Part shown: piece after piece, positions 8,926 to 17,634 of the stretch
Position numbering within the stretch: the stretch's first letter is position 1
Layout of the letters: every line of letters starts with the position of its first letter
NCBI RefSeq assembly: GCF_023231945.1
Contig: NZ_JAJLJH010000001.1
Coordinates: forward strand, 1,674,001-1,738,000
Length of the DNA stretch: 64,000 nt
Source of the DNA: Scleromatobacter humisilvae
GTDB lineage: Bacteria; Pseudomonadota; Gammaproteobacteria; Burkholderiales; Burkholderiaceae_C
Direction of reading: 5' to 3'
Notes under the pieces: model-generated
The model's database searches: none
What the model saw: the letters and a program-made list of their open reading frames with translations, nothing else
Told to the model about the DNA's origin: nothing
Position numbers and translations under genes: made by a program

Positions 8926-9207
8926 GCGAAGCTCCGTGATGGCGGAGTGCCGCGACGGCCCTCGGATCGCGCAAGTTACGCGGCTCTGGCGTTAAGAATA
9001 GTTATCACTATAGTGCCTTTTCTCGTGTCCCCTACCTTCCAGATCTGTGCGCGCCAGAGGGCTCCCTAAAAGCGCGCTGACAGAGGACTCCGAAATCACG
9101 CTCACCGCGGCGAGGCGCGTGCCGAGGCGCACGCTACGTGCGGGCACGGTCGCCCCCGGGGGCAGGCTCGCAGAGCATTAAGGGGAGGATGCCTCGCAGT
9201 TGCCCGC

Positions 9208-9960
9208 TCAGGCGAGAAATCCGCCGTCCACAGCCAGGTGCGCGCCCGTAATGTAGGAGGCTTCCTCGGAAAGCAGGAAACAGACTGCGGTTGCGATTTC
9301 CTCGCAGCGGCCAACGCGATGCATGGGAATACCGCGATCGACAACCGCCTGCGTGCCTTCCGGGTGCGCTTGCGTCATCTCGGTGTCGATCACGCCAGGT
9401 TGCAATTCGTTGATGCGGATGCCGCTAGCGGCGTACTCCTTGGCGGCCGCGCGCGTCAGGCCCCGAATGCCATGCTTTGCCGTCGAATAGGCGACCGTCG
9501 GACCACCTCGATCGGCAAAGACGCTGGACACATTCACGATCGCGCCGCCGCCGGCCTGCTTGATCGCCGGGATCTGATACTTGAGTCCGTAGAATATGCC
9601 GTCCAGGTTGATCCCGATGACACGCTCCCACGCCTCCAGTGGCACGTCCGCGGTCTGATCGAACTCGCCTGAGACACCTGCGTTGTTCACGGCATAGTGC
9701 AGCGCGCCGAACTCGGCCACGGTACGTGCGACGGCGTTCTCGATGTCCTCGGGCTTGCTCACATCACCGGTCACGGCAAGCGCCTTTCCACCTGCGGCGC
9801 GAATGGCCTCGACGGCTTCGTTGAGCTTGTCCAGCCGACGACCGACCACCGTCACCGCAGCGCCGCGCTGCGCCAGAAGGACGGCGATGGCGCGCCCCAT
9901 GCCGCTACCGCCTCCGGTGACGATGGCTACCTTGTTCTCAAATTGCCTGGTCATGTTCAT
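9208..9960 (-). CDS. Short-chain dehydrogenase/reductase (classical SDR)
   Basis: This 250-residue protein has TGGGSGMG (cofactor loop, near residue 15), NNAG (near 92), NVSS...YSTAK (catalytic Ser, Tyr and Lys) and a C-terminal DGGF, all as in classical SDRs that oxidise secondary alcohols or reduce ketones with NAD(P). In SDRs of this length a free Arg after beta-2 (VVGRRLDK) usually favours NADP. It is the second gene of a two-gene minus-strand unit behind the SDR at 10034-10900 (73 bp gap). Substrate unknown; the neighbourhood suggests a hydroxy- or keto-intermediate of the acyl-CoA pathway. Confidence 0.88.
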   Translation of the reverse strand: MNMTRQFENKVAIVTGGGSGMGRAIAVLLAQRGAAVTVVGRRLDKLNEAVEAIRAAGGKALAVTGDVSKPEDIENAVARTVAEFGALHYAVNNAGVSGEFDQTADVPLEAWERVIGINLDGIFYGLKYQIPAIKQAGGGAIVNVSSVFADRGGPTVAYSTAKHGIRGLTRAAAKEYAASGIRINELQPGVIDTEMTQAHPEGTQAVVDRGIPMHRVGRCEEIATAVCFLLSEEASYITGAHLAVDGGFLA

Positions 9961-10033
9961 GCCTCACTGATCGTCCAGCACCCCGACGACTCGGACTCCG
10001 TACTGACCGGTTTCGATTCGGTGGCAGCCGCTG

Positions 10034-10900
10034 TCAAGCACGGCCGGCGGGGAGATCGACGGGATACGGCTGATCGAAATTCGCCGAACTGCTGACCTGC
10101 TCCCACGCGGCAGCTTCGGCGATCTGCTGCTGAGAGTATTGCTGGGCCATCTTGACGGCGCCAGCGCCCAACAGCAGATGCGTCGGCATAGCGGGATGCT
10201 TGACGACCCGGACGAGAATTTCGCCAGCGCGCTTCGGATCGCCCGCCGACGCACGACCAGAGGCCAGGATGCGGGCGAACTCGCCCACGGTCTGGTCATA
10301 TTCAGGTGCGATGTCGGGGATCGTCATGGACGCACCCGCCCAGTCCGTAGCGAAGCCGCCCGGTTCGACGACCAGGTACTTGATGCCGAACGGAGCAGTT
10401 TCCGTCTGGAGCACGCGCGTCAGGCCATCCACCGCGAACTTTGCGGCTTGATAGGAACCGAGGCCGGCCGTACCACCCACCCGTCCACCAACCGACGAGA
10501 ACTGCATGACGATGCCGTGCCCCTGCTTTCGCAAGACCGGGAGAGCAGCCTTCGACACGTTGTAGACGCCCCAAAAATTCGTCTCGAACTGCTTCCGAAA
10601 ATCTTCTTCGCTCGTCGTTTCGATAGGAGACACGTTGGCGTAGCCGGCATTGTTGACGACCACGTCTAGACGACCGAAACGCTTGACTGCGGCCTCAACG
10701 GCGGCGGTGGCTGCTGCGGGCTCGGTCACGTCGAGGGCAACTGGAAGCACTCTGCCGCCATATTGCTTGACCAGCTCATGGAGCTGCTCGGGCCGGCGAG
10801 CGGTTGCGACCACGGAATCGCCCGCTTCCAGGGCGGCCGTCGCCAGTTCACGCCCGAAGCCGCGCGAAGAACCTGTGATAAACCAGACTTGGGTGCTCAT
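10034..10900 (-). CDS. SDR-family oxidoreductase, 288 aa
   Basis: An SDR with the GSSRGFG cofactor loop, NNAG, FSS and YQAAK catalytic motifs, and a longer C-terminal part than the 250-aa SDRs (substrate lid, residues about 190-270). The beta-2 end (ATARRPEQ) suggests NADP preference. This length and the phrase WFITGSSRGFG are common in a group of SDRs acting on bulky or cyclic substrates; the actual substrate is not known. It is first in the minus-strand unit with the SDR at 9208, and its upstream region holds a perfect copy of the shared palindrome at 11171-11189. Confidence 0.88.
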   Translation of the reverse strand: MSTQVWFITGSSRGFGRELATAALEAGDSVVATARRPEQLHELVKQYGGRVLPVALDVTEPAAATAAVEAAVKRFGRLDVVVNNAGYANVSPIETTSEEDFRKQFETNFWGVYNVSKAALPVLRKQGHGIVMQFSSVGGRVGGTAGLGSYQAAKFAVDGLTRVLQTETAPFGIKYLVVEPGGFATDWAGASMTIPDIAPEYDQTVGEFARILASGRASAGDPKRAGEILVRVVKHPAMPTHLLLGAGAVKMAQQYSQQQIAEAAAWEQVSSSANFDQPYPVDLPAGRA

Positions 10901-11170
10901 AGACAGAACCTTTCAGAATTGAGACTTCGTGCGCAGGTATGCGCGAAAGCAGTAGCAGCAAGGCCACGAGGTGGCTCCTCAAGAGTCTGCGAGCCACCCT
11001 GGCCGTCAGGTGGGAGCGCCATGGCACTCCTGCGACCGCCTCTTCATGGAACAGCCATTTGCCTTTCGGGATTGCAACGGCGAGCCGTACTTGCAAGTCA
11101 ACCCAAACTCAGACTCCACTCTGCGGAGATGCACGAGATTGAGCCCGATTCAGGACTCAAGAATACTACA

Positions 11171-11189
11171 AACTGACACACCGTCAGTT
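11171..11189. promoter_or_regulatory. Operator-like palindrome, copy 1 (perfect)
   Basis: AACTGACACACCGTCAGTT: perfect 7-bp arms around a 5-bp spacer. It lies in the 424-bp gene-free stretch 10901-11324, 270 bp upstream of the SDR start at 10900, and no other feature is visible in that stretch. Same architecture as the copies at 12258, 20028, 30598, 37959, 38076, 48845 and 48967, consistent with a TetR-type dimer site (inferred). Confidence 0.7.
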
Positions 11190-11324
11190 ATACATGCGTT
11201 CTGATGAGGGAATTCATTCGCGAGGGTGTCAGAGAAGCTGACAGCACCCTCTGCGGCTGCCGCCTCCGATGCGGGGGGCTTGCGTCTACCATGCCTTGCA
11301 CGGCGTTCGCACGAGCTGATCTTG

Positions 11325-11723
11325 CTACTTCGCGTCCGGCGACCAGACGACCTCCCACGGATTGCCGTCCGGGTCGGTGAAGTAGAAGGTATACAGGCCG
11401 CCGTCGCGAATGCGTGGCGCGCTCGTCACCGAACCGCCCGCCTTCATGACGTCGACGGCCGCCTGGTCAACCTGTTCGATGCTGTCCACGAACGTGACCA
11501 GCGTCATTCCTGACGCTGCAACCGTTGATCCGGGCAGCCCACACTCCTTGCTCAGGTACTCACGGTCGATCATCGCGACCAGTATTCCGCTCGCGGCGTA
11601 CTTGACCGAGTGGCCAGTCTGCGCGCCGCTGCGCGGCGTCCACCCAAGTCCTTGCTCGTAGAACCTCACGGCGTGAGCCCGGTCTCGCACCGGAAGCATG
11701 ACCATGTCCAGGCGTTGCTGCAT
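11325..11723 (-). CDS. VOC (glyoxalase/bleomycin-resistance/dioxygenase) superfamily protein
   Basis: This 132-residue protein has the paired beta-alpha-beta-beta-beta layout of one VOC module pair: MVMLPVRDRAHAVRFYEQGLGW at the start and FYFTDPDGNPWEVVW at the end, the second being the usual metal-ligand strand (Glu). VOC members include glyoxalases, epimerases and dioxygenases; the family alone does not give the substrate. ATG 11723 is chosen for the strong AGGAGGG ribosome site just upstream; the longer open frame to 11813 has no such site. It is probably co-transcribed with the small gene at 11848-12057. Confidence 0.82.
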   Translation of the reverse strand: MQQRLDMVMLPVRDRAHAVRFYEQGLGWTPRSGAQTGHSVKYAASGILVAMIDREYLSKECGLPGSTVAASGMTLVTFVDSIEQVDQAAVDVMKAGGSVTSAPRIRDGGLYTFYFTDPDGNPWEVVWSPDAK

Positions 11724-11847
11724 GACATTCCCTCCTTCGTGGTGATCCGACGAAGCCCGCGGGCAACTGCAGGCTCGGTGCCGAATATTTGACTGCCGCG
11801 CAACGTCCAGCACGGCAATCGCACTGCGGCACGGGTCGTCGACCGCC

Positions 11848-12057
11848 CTACGCTGCCTTCCGCCTCGCCACGGACGACGAAGCGTCGGCCGTCGAGGCGC
11901 TCGATGCTGGGCGCAGCATCAGGCGCTCGAGCTCATCGATTTCAGGAGCGACCTTTGCCAACGGGAAGGTCTTCACCGTCATGCCAACGAAGGTTCGAGT
12001 TTGCATCTCGCGCTCGCGTGCGCGCAGCGTTTCCAAGCAATGGCGAAGCAAGGCCAT
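11848..12057 (-). CDS. Small hypothetical protein, 69 aa
   Basis: I do not recognise this protein. ATG 12057 follows a clear GAGGAG ribosome site at about 10 nt, which is the main support for it being real; an in-frame TTG at 12258 would fall inside the operator and is rejected as a start. The product has a helical basic first half (LLRHCLETLRAREREMQTR), a middle (VKTFPLAKVAPEIDELERLML) and an Ala/Ser-rich tail. No signal peptide or membrane segment. It lies 200 bp downstream of a perfect operator-like palindrome and upstream of the VOC gene. Confidence 0.55.
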   Translation of the reverse strand: MALLRHCLETLRAREREMQTRTFVGMTVKTFPLAKVAPEIDELERLMLRPASSASTADASSSVARRKAA

Positions 12058-12257
12058 GATTTGTCTCCTCAGGAGGTCGCCAGTTTCCGATGGAGCCGCG
12101 CGGAAAGTTTGCGCCGCTGCGTCCGCATCGTCTTCACTGGGCGGCGACCGGCCCCAGAAAGCGTCTGCGACGAGGCGCACTTGTCGATCGTCCGAATCCT
12201 TTTGACATGGAGCGCTCGACGAAACATGTGCCCGATCGGTGAGCCGAGTATGCCACA

Positions 12258-12276
12258 AACTGACGCGTCGTCAGTT
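12258..12276. promoter_or_regulatory. Operator-like palindrome, copy 2 (perfect)
   Basis: AACTGACGCGTCGTCAGTT: perfect 7-bp arms with 5-bp spacer, extendable to 8 bp (flanking A and T). It sits in the gene-free stretch 12058-12391, upstream of the small-protein/VOC unit read on the minus strand. I see no other feature in this stretch. Confidence 0.72.
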
Positions 12277-12391
12277 TTATGATGACGAGAGGGTCTTAGG
12301 TCGCCGCTCTAGCCGCCTTCTTGCCACGTTGTCATAGTCGAGGCGATCGCCGCCACTCAGGACCGGTGCGCGGCAGGCCGTCCAATGCGCG

Positions 12392-13081
12392 TCAGCAGCG
12401 ATTTGTCACTGGAATGGAGGCGCCGGTAATTGCTGCGGCCTGCTCGGAACACAAGAAGGTGACCAACTCGGCGATGGCGCCCGGTGACACCCAGCGTCCG
12501 AAATCCGCGTCGGGCATGTCTGCGCGATTTCGGGGCGTGTCGAGGATGGAAGGAAGGACGGCATTGACGGTGATCAACCGATCCTTGACCTCCTCGGCAA
12601 GGCTCTCGGTCAGCCGAGCCACCCCCGCCTTCGACGCAGCGTAGGGGCCCATGCCGCCTGCAGCCTTTGCCGCAGCGGCTGCCCCGATGTTGACGATGCG
12701 GCCATACCCGCTCTTCAGAAGGTGCGGGAGCACACATTTCGATGCGACCACTGCGGTTCGCAGATTGGTCGCGTACATCCTGTCCCAGGTGTCCAGGCTG
12801 CCTTCCTGCAGCTTCTCCCATTCGAAGCCGCCGGCAGCGTTGATCAAGCCATCGAGATGGCCGAAGTGCCTGACGCCTCTCGCAATGGCAGCGCCGGTGC
12901 CCTCCAGATCTCCAAGGTCGACGCTGTCGAGGACGAGTTCGCTCGCGAACTCCGAACGCAACGCCTCTCCCGCCACCACCCGGTCGATCAAAATCACATG
13001 ATCGCCCGCATCCATGAACCGTCGTGTCAAGGCTCTGCCAAGCACACCAAACGCACCGGTCACCGCAAAGACTCGCTCCAT
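12392..13081 (-). CDS. SDR-fold protein lacking the catalytic serine
   Basis: A 229-residue SDR with a TGAFGVLG cofactor loop, NAAG, and PYAASKAG (Tyr and Lys present). The serine that should lie 13 residues before the Tyr is alanine (NIGAAAAAKAAGGMGPY), so the usual Ser-Tyr-Lys set is incomplete. It may act on an unusual substrate or be catalytically weak. It is the last gene of the P450-to-EtfA operon, starting 9 bp after the etfA stop, so its product probably serves the same pathway. Confidence 0.82.
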   Translation of the reverse strand: MERVFAVTGAFGVLGRALTRRFMDAGDHVILIDRVVAGEALRSEFASELVLDSVDLGDLEGTGAAIARGVRHFGHLDGLINAAGGFEWEKLQEGSLDTWDRMYATNLRTAVVASKCVLPHLLKSGYGRIVNIGAAAAAKAAGGMGPYAASKAGVARLTESLAEEVKDRLITVNAVLPSILDTPRNRADMPDADFGRWVSPGAIAELVTFLCSEQAAAITGASIPVTNRC

Positions 13082-13090
13082 GCTGACTCC

Positions 13091-14023
13091 TCAGATCTTC
13101 TCGACGAGTTCAGGTACTGCGACGAACAGGTCGGCCTCCAGGCCGTAGTCCGCGACGCCGAAGATCGGCGCCTCCGGGTCCTTGTTGATGGCGACGATGA
13201 TCTTGCTGTCCTTCATGCCGGCCAGGTGCTGGATGGCACCGCTGATGCCGCAAGCGACGTAGAGCTGCGGCGCAACGATCTTGCCTGTCTGTCCGACCTG
13301 CCAATCGTTCGGCGCGTAGCCGGCATCGACCGCGGCACGGCTGGCCCCGAGCGCCGCGCCGAGCTTGTCGGCCAGCGGAGCAAGCACCGCGGCAAATTTC
13401 TCGCTGCTGCCCATGGCGCGCCCACCGCTGACGATGACTCTTGCTGCGGTGAGCTCGGGGCGCTCAAGCGCAGCGATCTCGGCACTGACGAAGGCAGACA
13501 GGCCAGTTTCCTGCACCGCAGCGACGGCCTCTACCGGAGCAGCACTCAGGCCAGCGCCCGCAGACTCGAATGCGGTCGTGCGAACGGTAAGTACTTTGAC
13601 CCGATCGGTGCTCTGCACCGTGGCTACCGCATTGCCTGCGTAGATCGGTCTCTCGAAAGTGTCTGGTGCGAGTATCCGGGTGACCTCGCTGACCTGGGCG
13701 ACGTCGAGCAGGGCCGCGACGCGAGGAGCGATGTTCTTGCCGTGTGATGTGGCGGGAAAGAGCACGTGGGTGTAACCGGGCGCCATTGCCGCGACTTGGG
13801 CAGCGACATCCTCCGCGAGTTGGTGCTCCAAGCCCGCGCCCTTGGCGTGGATCACCTTGGCCACCCCGGCGATCCGCGAGGCGGCACTGACCGCATCGAG
13901 CGCATCTCCGGCGGCAACCAGTACGTGAACGTCACTGCCGCACAGCGACGCCGCCGTGACTGCATTCAGAGTGGCACCCTTGAGCGCGCCAAGTTCATGT
14001 TCCGCGACGACGAGTACAGACAT
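13091..14023 (-). CDS. etfA: Electron transfer flavoprotein alpha subunit
   Basis: The 310-residue product matches EtfA: an N-terminal nucleotide-fold domain ([10 protein letters not shown]...) and a C-terminal FAD-binding domain with [11 protein letters not shown], the [21 protein letters not shown] stretch (given here in part: [23 protein letters not shown]) and [11 protein letters not shown]. With EtfB it carries electrons from acyl-CoA dehydrogenases to ETF:quinone oxidoreductase. It begins at ATG 14023, overlapping the etfB stop by one base (TGATG). A dedicated ETF inside a catabolic operon suggests it serves the acyl-CoA dehydrogenases of this cluster. Confidence 0.95.
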   Translation of the reverse strand: MSVLVVAEHELGALKGATLNAVTAASLCGSDVHVLVAAGDALDAVSAASRIAGVAKVIHAKGAGLEHQLAEDVAAQVAAMAPGYTHVLFPATSHGKNIAPRVAALLDVAQVSEVTRILAPDTFERPIYAGNAVATVQSTDRVKVLTVRTTAFESAGAGLSAAPVEAVAAVQETGLSAFVSAEIAALERPELTAARVIVSGGRAMGSSEKFAAVLAPLADKLGAALGASRAAVDAGYAPNDWQVGQTGKIVAPQLYVACGISGAIQHLAGMKDSKIIVAINKDPEAPIFGVADYGLEADLFVAVPELVEKI

Positions 14024-14772
14024 CAGATCACCTTGACTTCGTTCTTGAGCATCTCGACAAGCGCGTCGACGCTTGCCACCTTCACGCCGGCGACGCGCCG
14101 CGGCGGCTCGCTGATGCGGATCGTCCTGAGCCGCGGTGCGACGTCGACCCCGAGCGCGTCGGTCGACATCGATTCGAGCGGCTTCTTTTTTGCCTTCATC
14201 AAGTTCGGTAGCGTCACGTAGCGCGGTTCGTTCAACCTCAGGTCGGTTGTGACGACAGCAGGCAAGGACAGGCTGAGCGTCTCCAGGCCGCCATCGATCT
14301 CGCGAACGACGAGCAGACGGCCATCGGCCACGGCGATCTTCGAGGCGAACGTGCCCTGCGACCATCGCGCCAGCGCTGCGACCATCTGGCCCACCTGGTT
14401 GCAATCGTCATCGATCGCCTGCTTGCCGAGGATAAGCAGTTGCGGCCGCTCGTGGTCGATCAATGCCTTGAGCAGCTTCGCGACCGCTAGCGGCTGGAGC
14501 TCCACGTCCGTCTCGACCAGGACGGCTCGGTCCGCACCGATCGCCAGCGCCGTGCGCAAGGTCTCCGCGCACGCAGCAGGGCCGCAGCTCACGGCGACGA
14601 CTTCGGTTGCCGCGCCTTTCTCCTTCAACCGGACGGCCTCCTCGACGCCGATCTCGTCGAAAGGATTCATGCTCATCTTCAAACCGGCGACATCGACGCC
14701 GGAGCCGTCCGCCTTGACGCGCACCTTGACGTTGGCGTCCACGACCCTCTTCACTGCAACCAGTACCTTCAT
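14023..14772 (-). CDS. etfB: Electron transfer flavoprotein beta subunit
   Basis: A 249-residue Etf[13 protein letters not shown] at the start, [39 protein letters not shown] (AMP/FAD-site region) and, near residue 195, [13 protein letters not shown], the recognition loop that docks on acyl-CoA dehydrogenases. It overlaps the lyase gene upstream by 4 bp (ATGA) and etfA downstream by one base, so all three are translationally coupled. Cytosolic. Confidence 0.95.
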   Translation of the reverse strand: MKVLVAVKRVVDANVKVRVKADGSGVDVAGLKMSMNPFDEIGVEEAVRLKEKGAATEVVAVSCGPAACAETLRTALAIGADRAVLVETDVELQPLAVAKLLKALIDHERPQLLILGKQAIDDDCNQVGQMVAALARWSQGTFASKIAVADGRLLVVREIDGGLETLSLSLPAVVTTDLRLNEPRYVTLPNLMKAKKKPLESMSTDALGVDVAPRLRTIRISEPPRRVAGVKVASVDALVEMLKNEVKVI

Positions 14773-15569
14773 GCGTTTCCTCGTTCCTTCTGAGCAAGCA
14801 GATTCCTTGCTCTGACAACAATCGCCCGATCAACCATCTGGCCATCGATCCGCGTCGCGGCCCCGTTCGATGCTGCATCGGCAGCGACAACCCGGGTCGC
14901 CCAATTCAATTCGGTCATCGTCGGCCCGAAGGCCTCGTTGACGATGGCAACCTGCCGCGGATGAATGCACAGCTTCCCGCCGAAGCCCATGCCACGTGCC
15001 CAGGTCGCGGCGCTCCTCAATCCGTTGTCGTTCTCGATCGCAACCGTCACGCCGTCGATCGGCGGCGACAGACCGGCCAGGCGCGAAGCCAAGACCAATT
15101 GGGCACGATACGGATCGAGCTCCGGGCCGTCGCCGCGAATCCCCAGGTCCGCCTGGAAGTCCATGGACCCGAAGATCAGCGCCTCGACGCCCTTCACTGC
15201 ACCGATTTCACGCGCTCGATGAAGCCCCAACGCCGACTCGATGAGCGGGTAGACAGGCCGGCCAGAGATCGCGTCGGCAACCACCGCGATCTCTTCCGGT
15301 GACTCCGCCTTCGCCACAACGACCCCGTCGACGCCCGGAAGACTCGCGACCAGCATGTCCTTGCGAAAATCCGCGGTGTTGACGGCGTTGACGCGAACCA
15401 GGACGCCCGAGCGACTGGCGAGCCACCCGGCCAGCAATCCGCGAGCATGAAGCTTGGCTTCGGGTGCGACCGCATCCTCCAGGTCGACTATCACAGCCTC
15501 GGCGCCGCTGGCACGCGCGCGTTCGAAGCGCTCCGGACGATCGCCCGGTACGAACAGCATCGACCGCAT
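14769..15569 (-). CDS. CitE/HpcH-family CoA-ester lyase
   Basis: This 266-residue TIM-barrel protein belongs to the CitE-like (citrate lyase beta / malyl-CoA / citramalyl-CoA lyase) family: [17 protein letters not shown] at the N-terminus, VDLEDAVAP (metal/acid site), PLIESALG, and [17 protein letters not shown] near residue 200. Family members split or form malyl-, citramalyl- or beta-methylmalyl-CoA with Mg2+. It sits two genes from a mesaconyl-CoA-hydratase-like protein, the same pairing as in itaconate/citramalate catabolism, which suggests a (methyl)malyl-type CoA ester as substrate (inference). It starts 2 bp after the dehydrogenase stop. Confidence 0.88.
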   Translation of the reverse strand: MRSMLFVPGDRPERFERARASGAEAVIVDLEDAVAPEAKLHARGLLAGWLASRSGVLVRVNAVNTADFRKDMLVASLPGVDGVVVAKAESPEEIAVVADAISGRPVYPLIESALGLHRAREIGAVKGVEALIFGSMDFQADLGIRGDGPELDPYRAQLVLASRLAGLSPPIDGVTVAIENDNGLRSAATWARGMGFGGKLCIHPRQVAIVNEAFGPTMTELNWATRVVAADAASNGAATRIDGQMVDRAIVVRARNLLAQKERGNA

Positions 15570-15571
15570 GA

Positions 15572-16765
15572 TCAGAACGAGCGAGGCATGCCAAGCACAT
15601 GCTCGGCGATGTAGCTCAGGATCAGGTTGGTCGAGATCGGTGCGACCTGGTAGAGCCGGGTCTCGCGGAACTTGCGTTCGACGTCGTATTCATTCGCGAA
15701 GCCGAACCCGCCATGGAACTGGATGCACGCATTGGCGGCCTCCCAGCTCGCCTTGGCAGCGAGGTACTTGGCCATGTTGGCTTGCGCACCGCAGGGCTGG
15801 TGCGCATCGAACAAGGAACAGGCCTGCCAGCGCATGAGATTGGCCGCCTCGACCTCGATGTAGCTCTCCGCGATCGGGAACTGCACGCCCTGGTTCTGAC
15901 CGATGGGGCGCCCGAAGACGACGCGCTCGCCGACGTATTTCGATACGCGGTCGATGAACCAGTAGCCGTCGCCGATGCACTCGGCCGCGATCAGTGTTCG
16001 CTCGGCGTTCAGTCCGTCCAGGATGTACTTGAAGCCCAGTCCCTCCTGGCCGATCAGGTTCTCCTCAGGGATCTCCAGGTTCTCGAAGAACAGCTCGTTG
16101 GTCTCATGGTTGACCATGTTCGGGATCGGGCGCACGGTCATGCCGCTCTTCTCCGCCTGCCGAAGATCGACCATGAAGATCGACATGCCTTCCGACTTCC
16201 TCGTCACTTCGGCGAGCGGCGTCGTTCGTGCCAGCAGGATCATCCAGTCCGAGTGCTGGACTCGCGAGATCCACACCTTCTGCCCGTTGACGACGTACCT
16301 GTCACCACGCTTGACGGCGGTCGTCTTGATCTTGGTCGTGTCGGTTCCCGTGCTCGGTTCCGTGACCCCCATCGACTGCAGGCGCCATTCTCCGTTGGCG
16401 ATCTTTGGCAGGTAGAGGCGCTTCTGCGCCTCGGAGCCATGCCGCAGCAGCGTCCCCATGTTGTACATCTGCCCGTGGCACGCTCCTGAATTGCCGCCGC
16501 TGCGGTTGATCTCCTCCATCACTACCGTGGCCTCGGCGAGGCCGAGGCCCGAACCGCCGTATTCGGTCGGGATCATTGCGGCCAGCCAGCCGGCCTTGGT
16601 CAGGGCATCGACGAAGGCTTCGGGATACCCACGTGCCTCGTCGATCCTGCGGTGGTAGTCATCGGGAAATTCCGCGCACAGCGCGCGGATCGCCTCGCGG
16701 ATGTCCTGGTATGAACAGTGAGCGCTCTCGGCAATCATGATTCGTTCTCTCGTGTCGGAAGCCAT
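15572..16765 (-). CDS. Acyl-CoA dehydrogenase family protein
   Basis: A full-length 397-residue acyl-CoA dehydrogenase: N-terminal helical domain, MGVTEPSTGTD and VNGQKVWIS in the beta domain, C-terminal helices ending in AEHVLGMPR. The catalytic Glu is probably E255 in NAERTLIAAE, the helix-G position used by isovaleryl-CoA dehydrogenase; the alternative MCAD-type position reads QVAPISTN and lacks Glu. FAD enzyme forming an alpha,beta-enoyl-CoA and passing electrons to ETF, whose genes lie in the same operon. Start ATG 16765 is 5 bp past the previous stop; ATG 16738 (388 aa), behind GAGAGAA, is an equally good alternative. Confidence 0.92.
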   Translation of the reverse strand: MASDTRERIMIAESAHCSYQDIREAIRALCAEFPDDYHRRIDEARGYPEAFVDALTKAGWLAAMIPTEYGGSGLGLAEATVVMEEINRSGGNSGACHGQMYNMGTLLRHGSEAQKRLYLPKIANGEWRLQSMGVTEPSTGTDTTKIKTTAVKRGDRYVVNGQKVWISRVQHSDWMILLARTTPLAEVTRKSEGMSIFMVDLRQAEKSGMTVRPIPNMVNHETNELFFENLEIPEENLIGQEGLGFKYILDGLNAERTLIAAECIGDGYWFIDRVSKYVGERVVFGRPIGQNQGVQFPIAESYIEVEAANLMRWQACSLFDAHQPCGAQANMAKYLAAKASWEAANACIQFHGGFGFANEYDVERKFRETRLYQVAPISTNLILSYIAEHVLGMPRSF

Positions 16766-16770
16766 TGGAT

Positions 16771-17634
16771 TCAGCCCAGCGAAGTCCGCGCCTCCATGCA
16801 GAGGTTGCCCGCGGCATCCGCCACCCACAGTGCGACGCCGCCGTCACCAGACGGGCGCCCGCACAGATGAAGGGGACCACCATCGAAGCAAGGACGAACC
16901 GCTCTGAATTCGAAGCCCGCAATTCGGGCAGCGGGCGCATTTCGCGCGACCAGATCAACGAGCAAGGTGGCGAGCAGCGGACCGTGCACGACCAGACCAG
17001 AGTAGCCCTCGACATCACAGGCATAGGGGCGGTCGTAGTGGATCCTGTGCCCGTTGAAGGTCAGCGCCGAGTAGCGGAACAGAAGCACCGGATCGGGCTG
17101 GATCGTGCGATGCCAAGTCGCGCCGGCCGGGGCAGGCACCGGTACCGCGACGTCGACGCCGGGACGAGGAGGCTCGCGATAGACGATGTCCTGCTCCTCG
17201 TTGATGGCGATCTGGCCGTCTTCGCCTTCGATGCGATGAGCGACCTTCACGAACACGAGCATGCCGGATGTCCCCTGCTTGACCTTCACGCCGATGATCT
17301 CGGAGCGGCGAGTGGCCACCTCCCCGATACTGAGCGCCCGGCCGAACTTCAGTCGTCCTCCCGCCCACATGCGTCGCGGCAGTGAAACGGGAGGCAGGAA
17401 GCCGCCACGATGTGGATGCCCATCGACGCCCAACTGGGCCTGCGGGACAGGCTGCTGGAAATGCAGCCAGTGGGCCAGCGGCGGCAATGGGTCGCCCTCG
17501 ACCAGCGCCTGCGCCGCACTATCCAGCAGCGCGGCGAGCGCTCGCCCCGGTGCCGGATGGATTCGGTCGACGGCCGCCTCGCTGCGACCGATCCAGGCTT
17601 GCAGCAACGCCGGCTGGGCCAACTCCTCAGTCAT
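16771..17634 (-). CDS. Mesaconyl-CoA hydratase / HTD2-like hot-dog dehydratase
   Basis: A 287-residue double hot-dog protein. The C-terminal half carries LFRYSALTFNGHRIHYDRPYA and EGYSGLVVHGPL, the conserved active-site segments of the mesaconyl-C4-CoA/itaconyl-CoA hydratase and HTD2 group; HWLHFQQPVPQAQLGVDGHPHRGGF in the N-terminal half is also typical. Such enzymes hydrate branched enoyl-CoA esters. With the CitE-like lyase two genes downstream it could generate and split a citramalyl- or methylmalyl-like CoA (inference; no CoA transferase is nearby). It overlaps the hydrolase stop by 8 bp. Confidence 0.85.
   Translation of the reverse strand: MTEELAQPALLQAWIGRSEAAVDRIHPAPGRALAALLDSAAQALVEGDPLPPLAHWLHFQQPVPQAQLGVDGHPHRGGFLPPVSLPRRMWAGGRLKFGRALSIGEVATRRSEIIGVKVKQGTSGMLVFVKVAHRIEGEDGQIAINEEQDIVYREPPRPGVDVAVPVPAPAGATWHRTIQPDPVLLFRYSALTFNGHRIHYDRPYACDVEGYSGLVVHGPLLATLLVDLVARNAPAARIAGFEFRAVRPCFDGGPLHLCGRPSGDGGVALWVADAAGNLCMEARTSLG

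Noticed and set aside
8984-9059. 8-bp inverted repeat CTCTGGCG/CGCCAGAG after the 307-aa gene
   Set aside because: Short arms 60 bp apart in GC-rich DNA are expected by chance; no match to the 2.1-2.3 kb region that would suggest paired att sites.
12058-12258. N-terminal extension of the 69-aa gene from a TTG at 12258
   Set aside because: Start would lie inside the operator-like palindrome and lacks a ribosome site; ATG 12057 has one.
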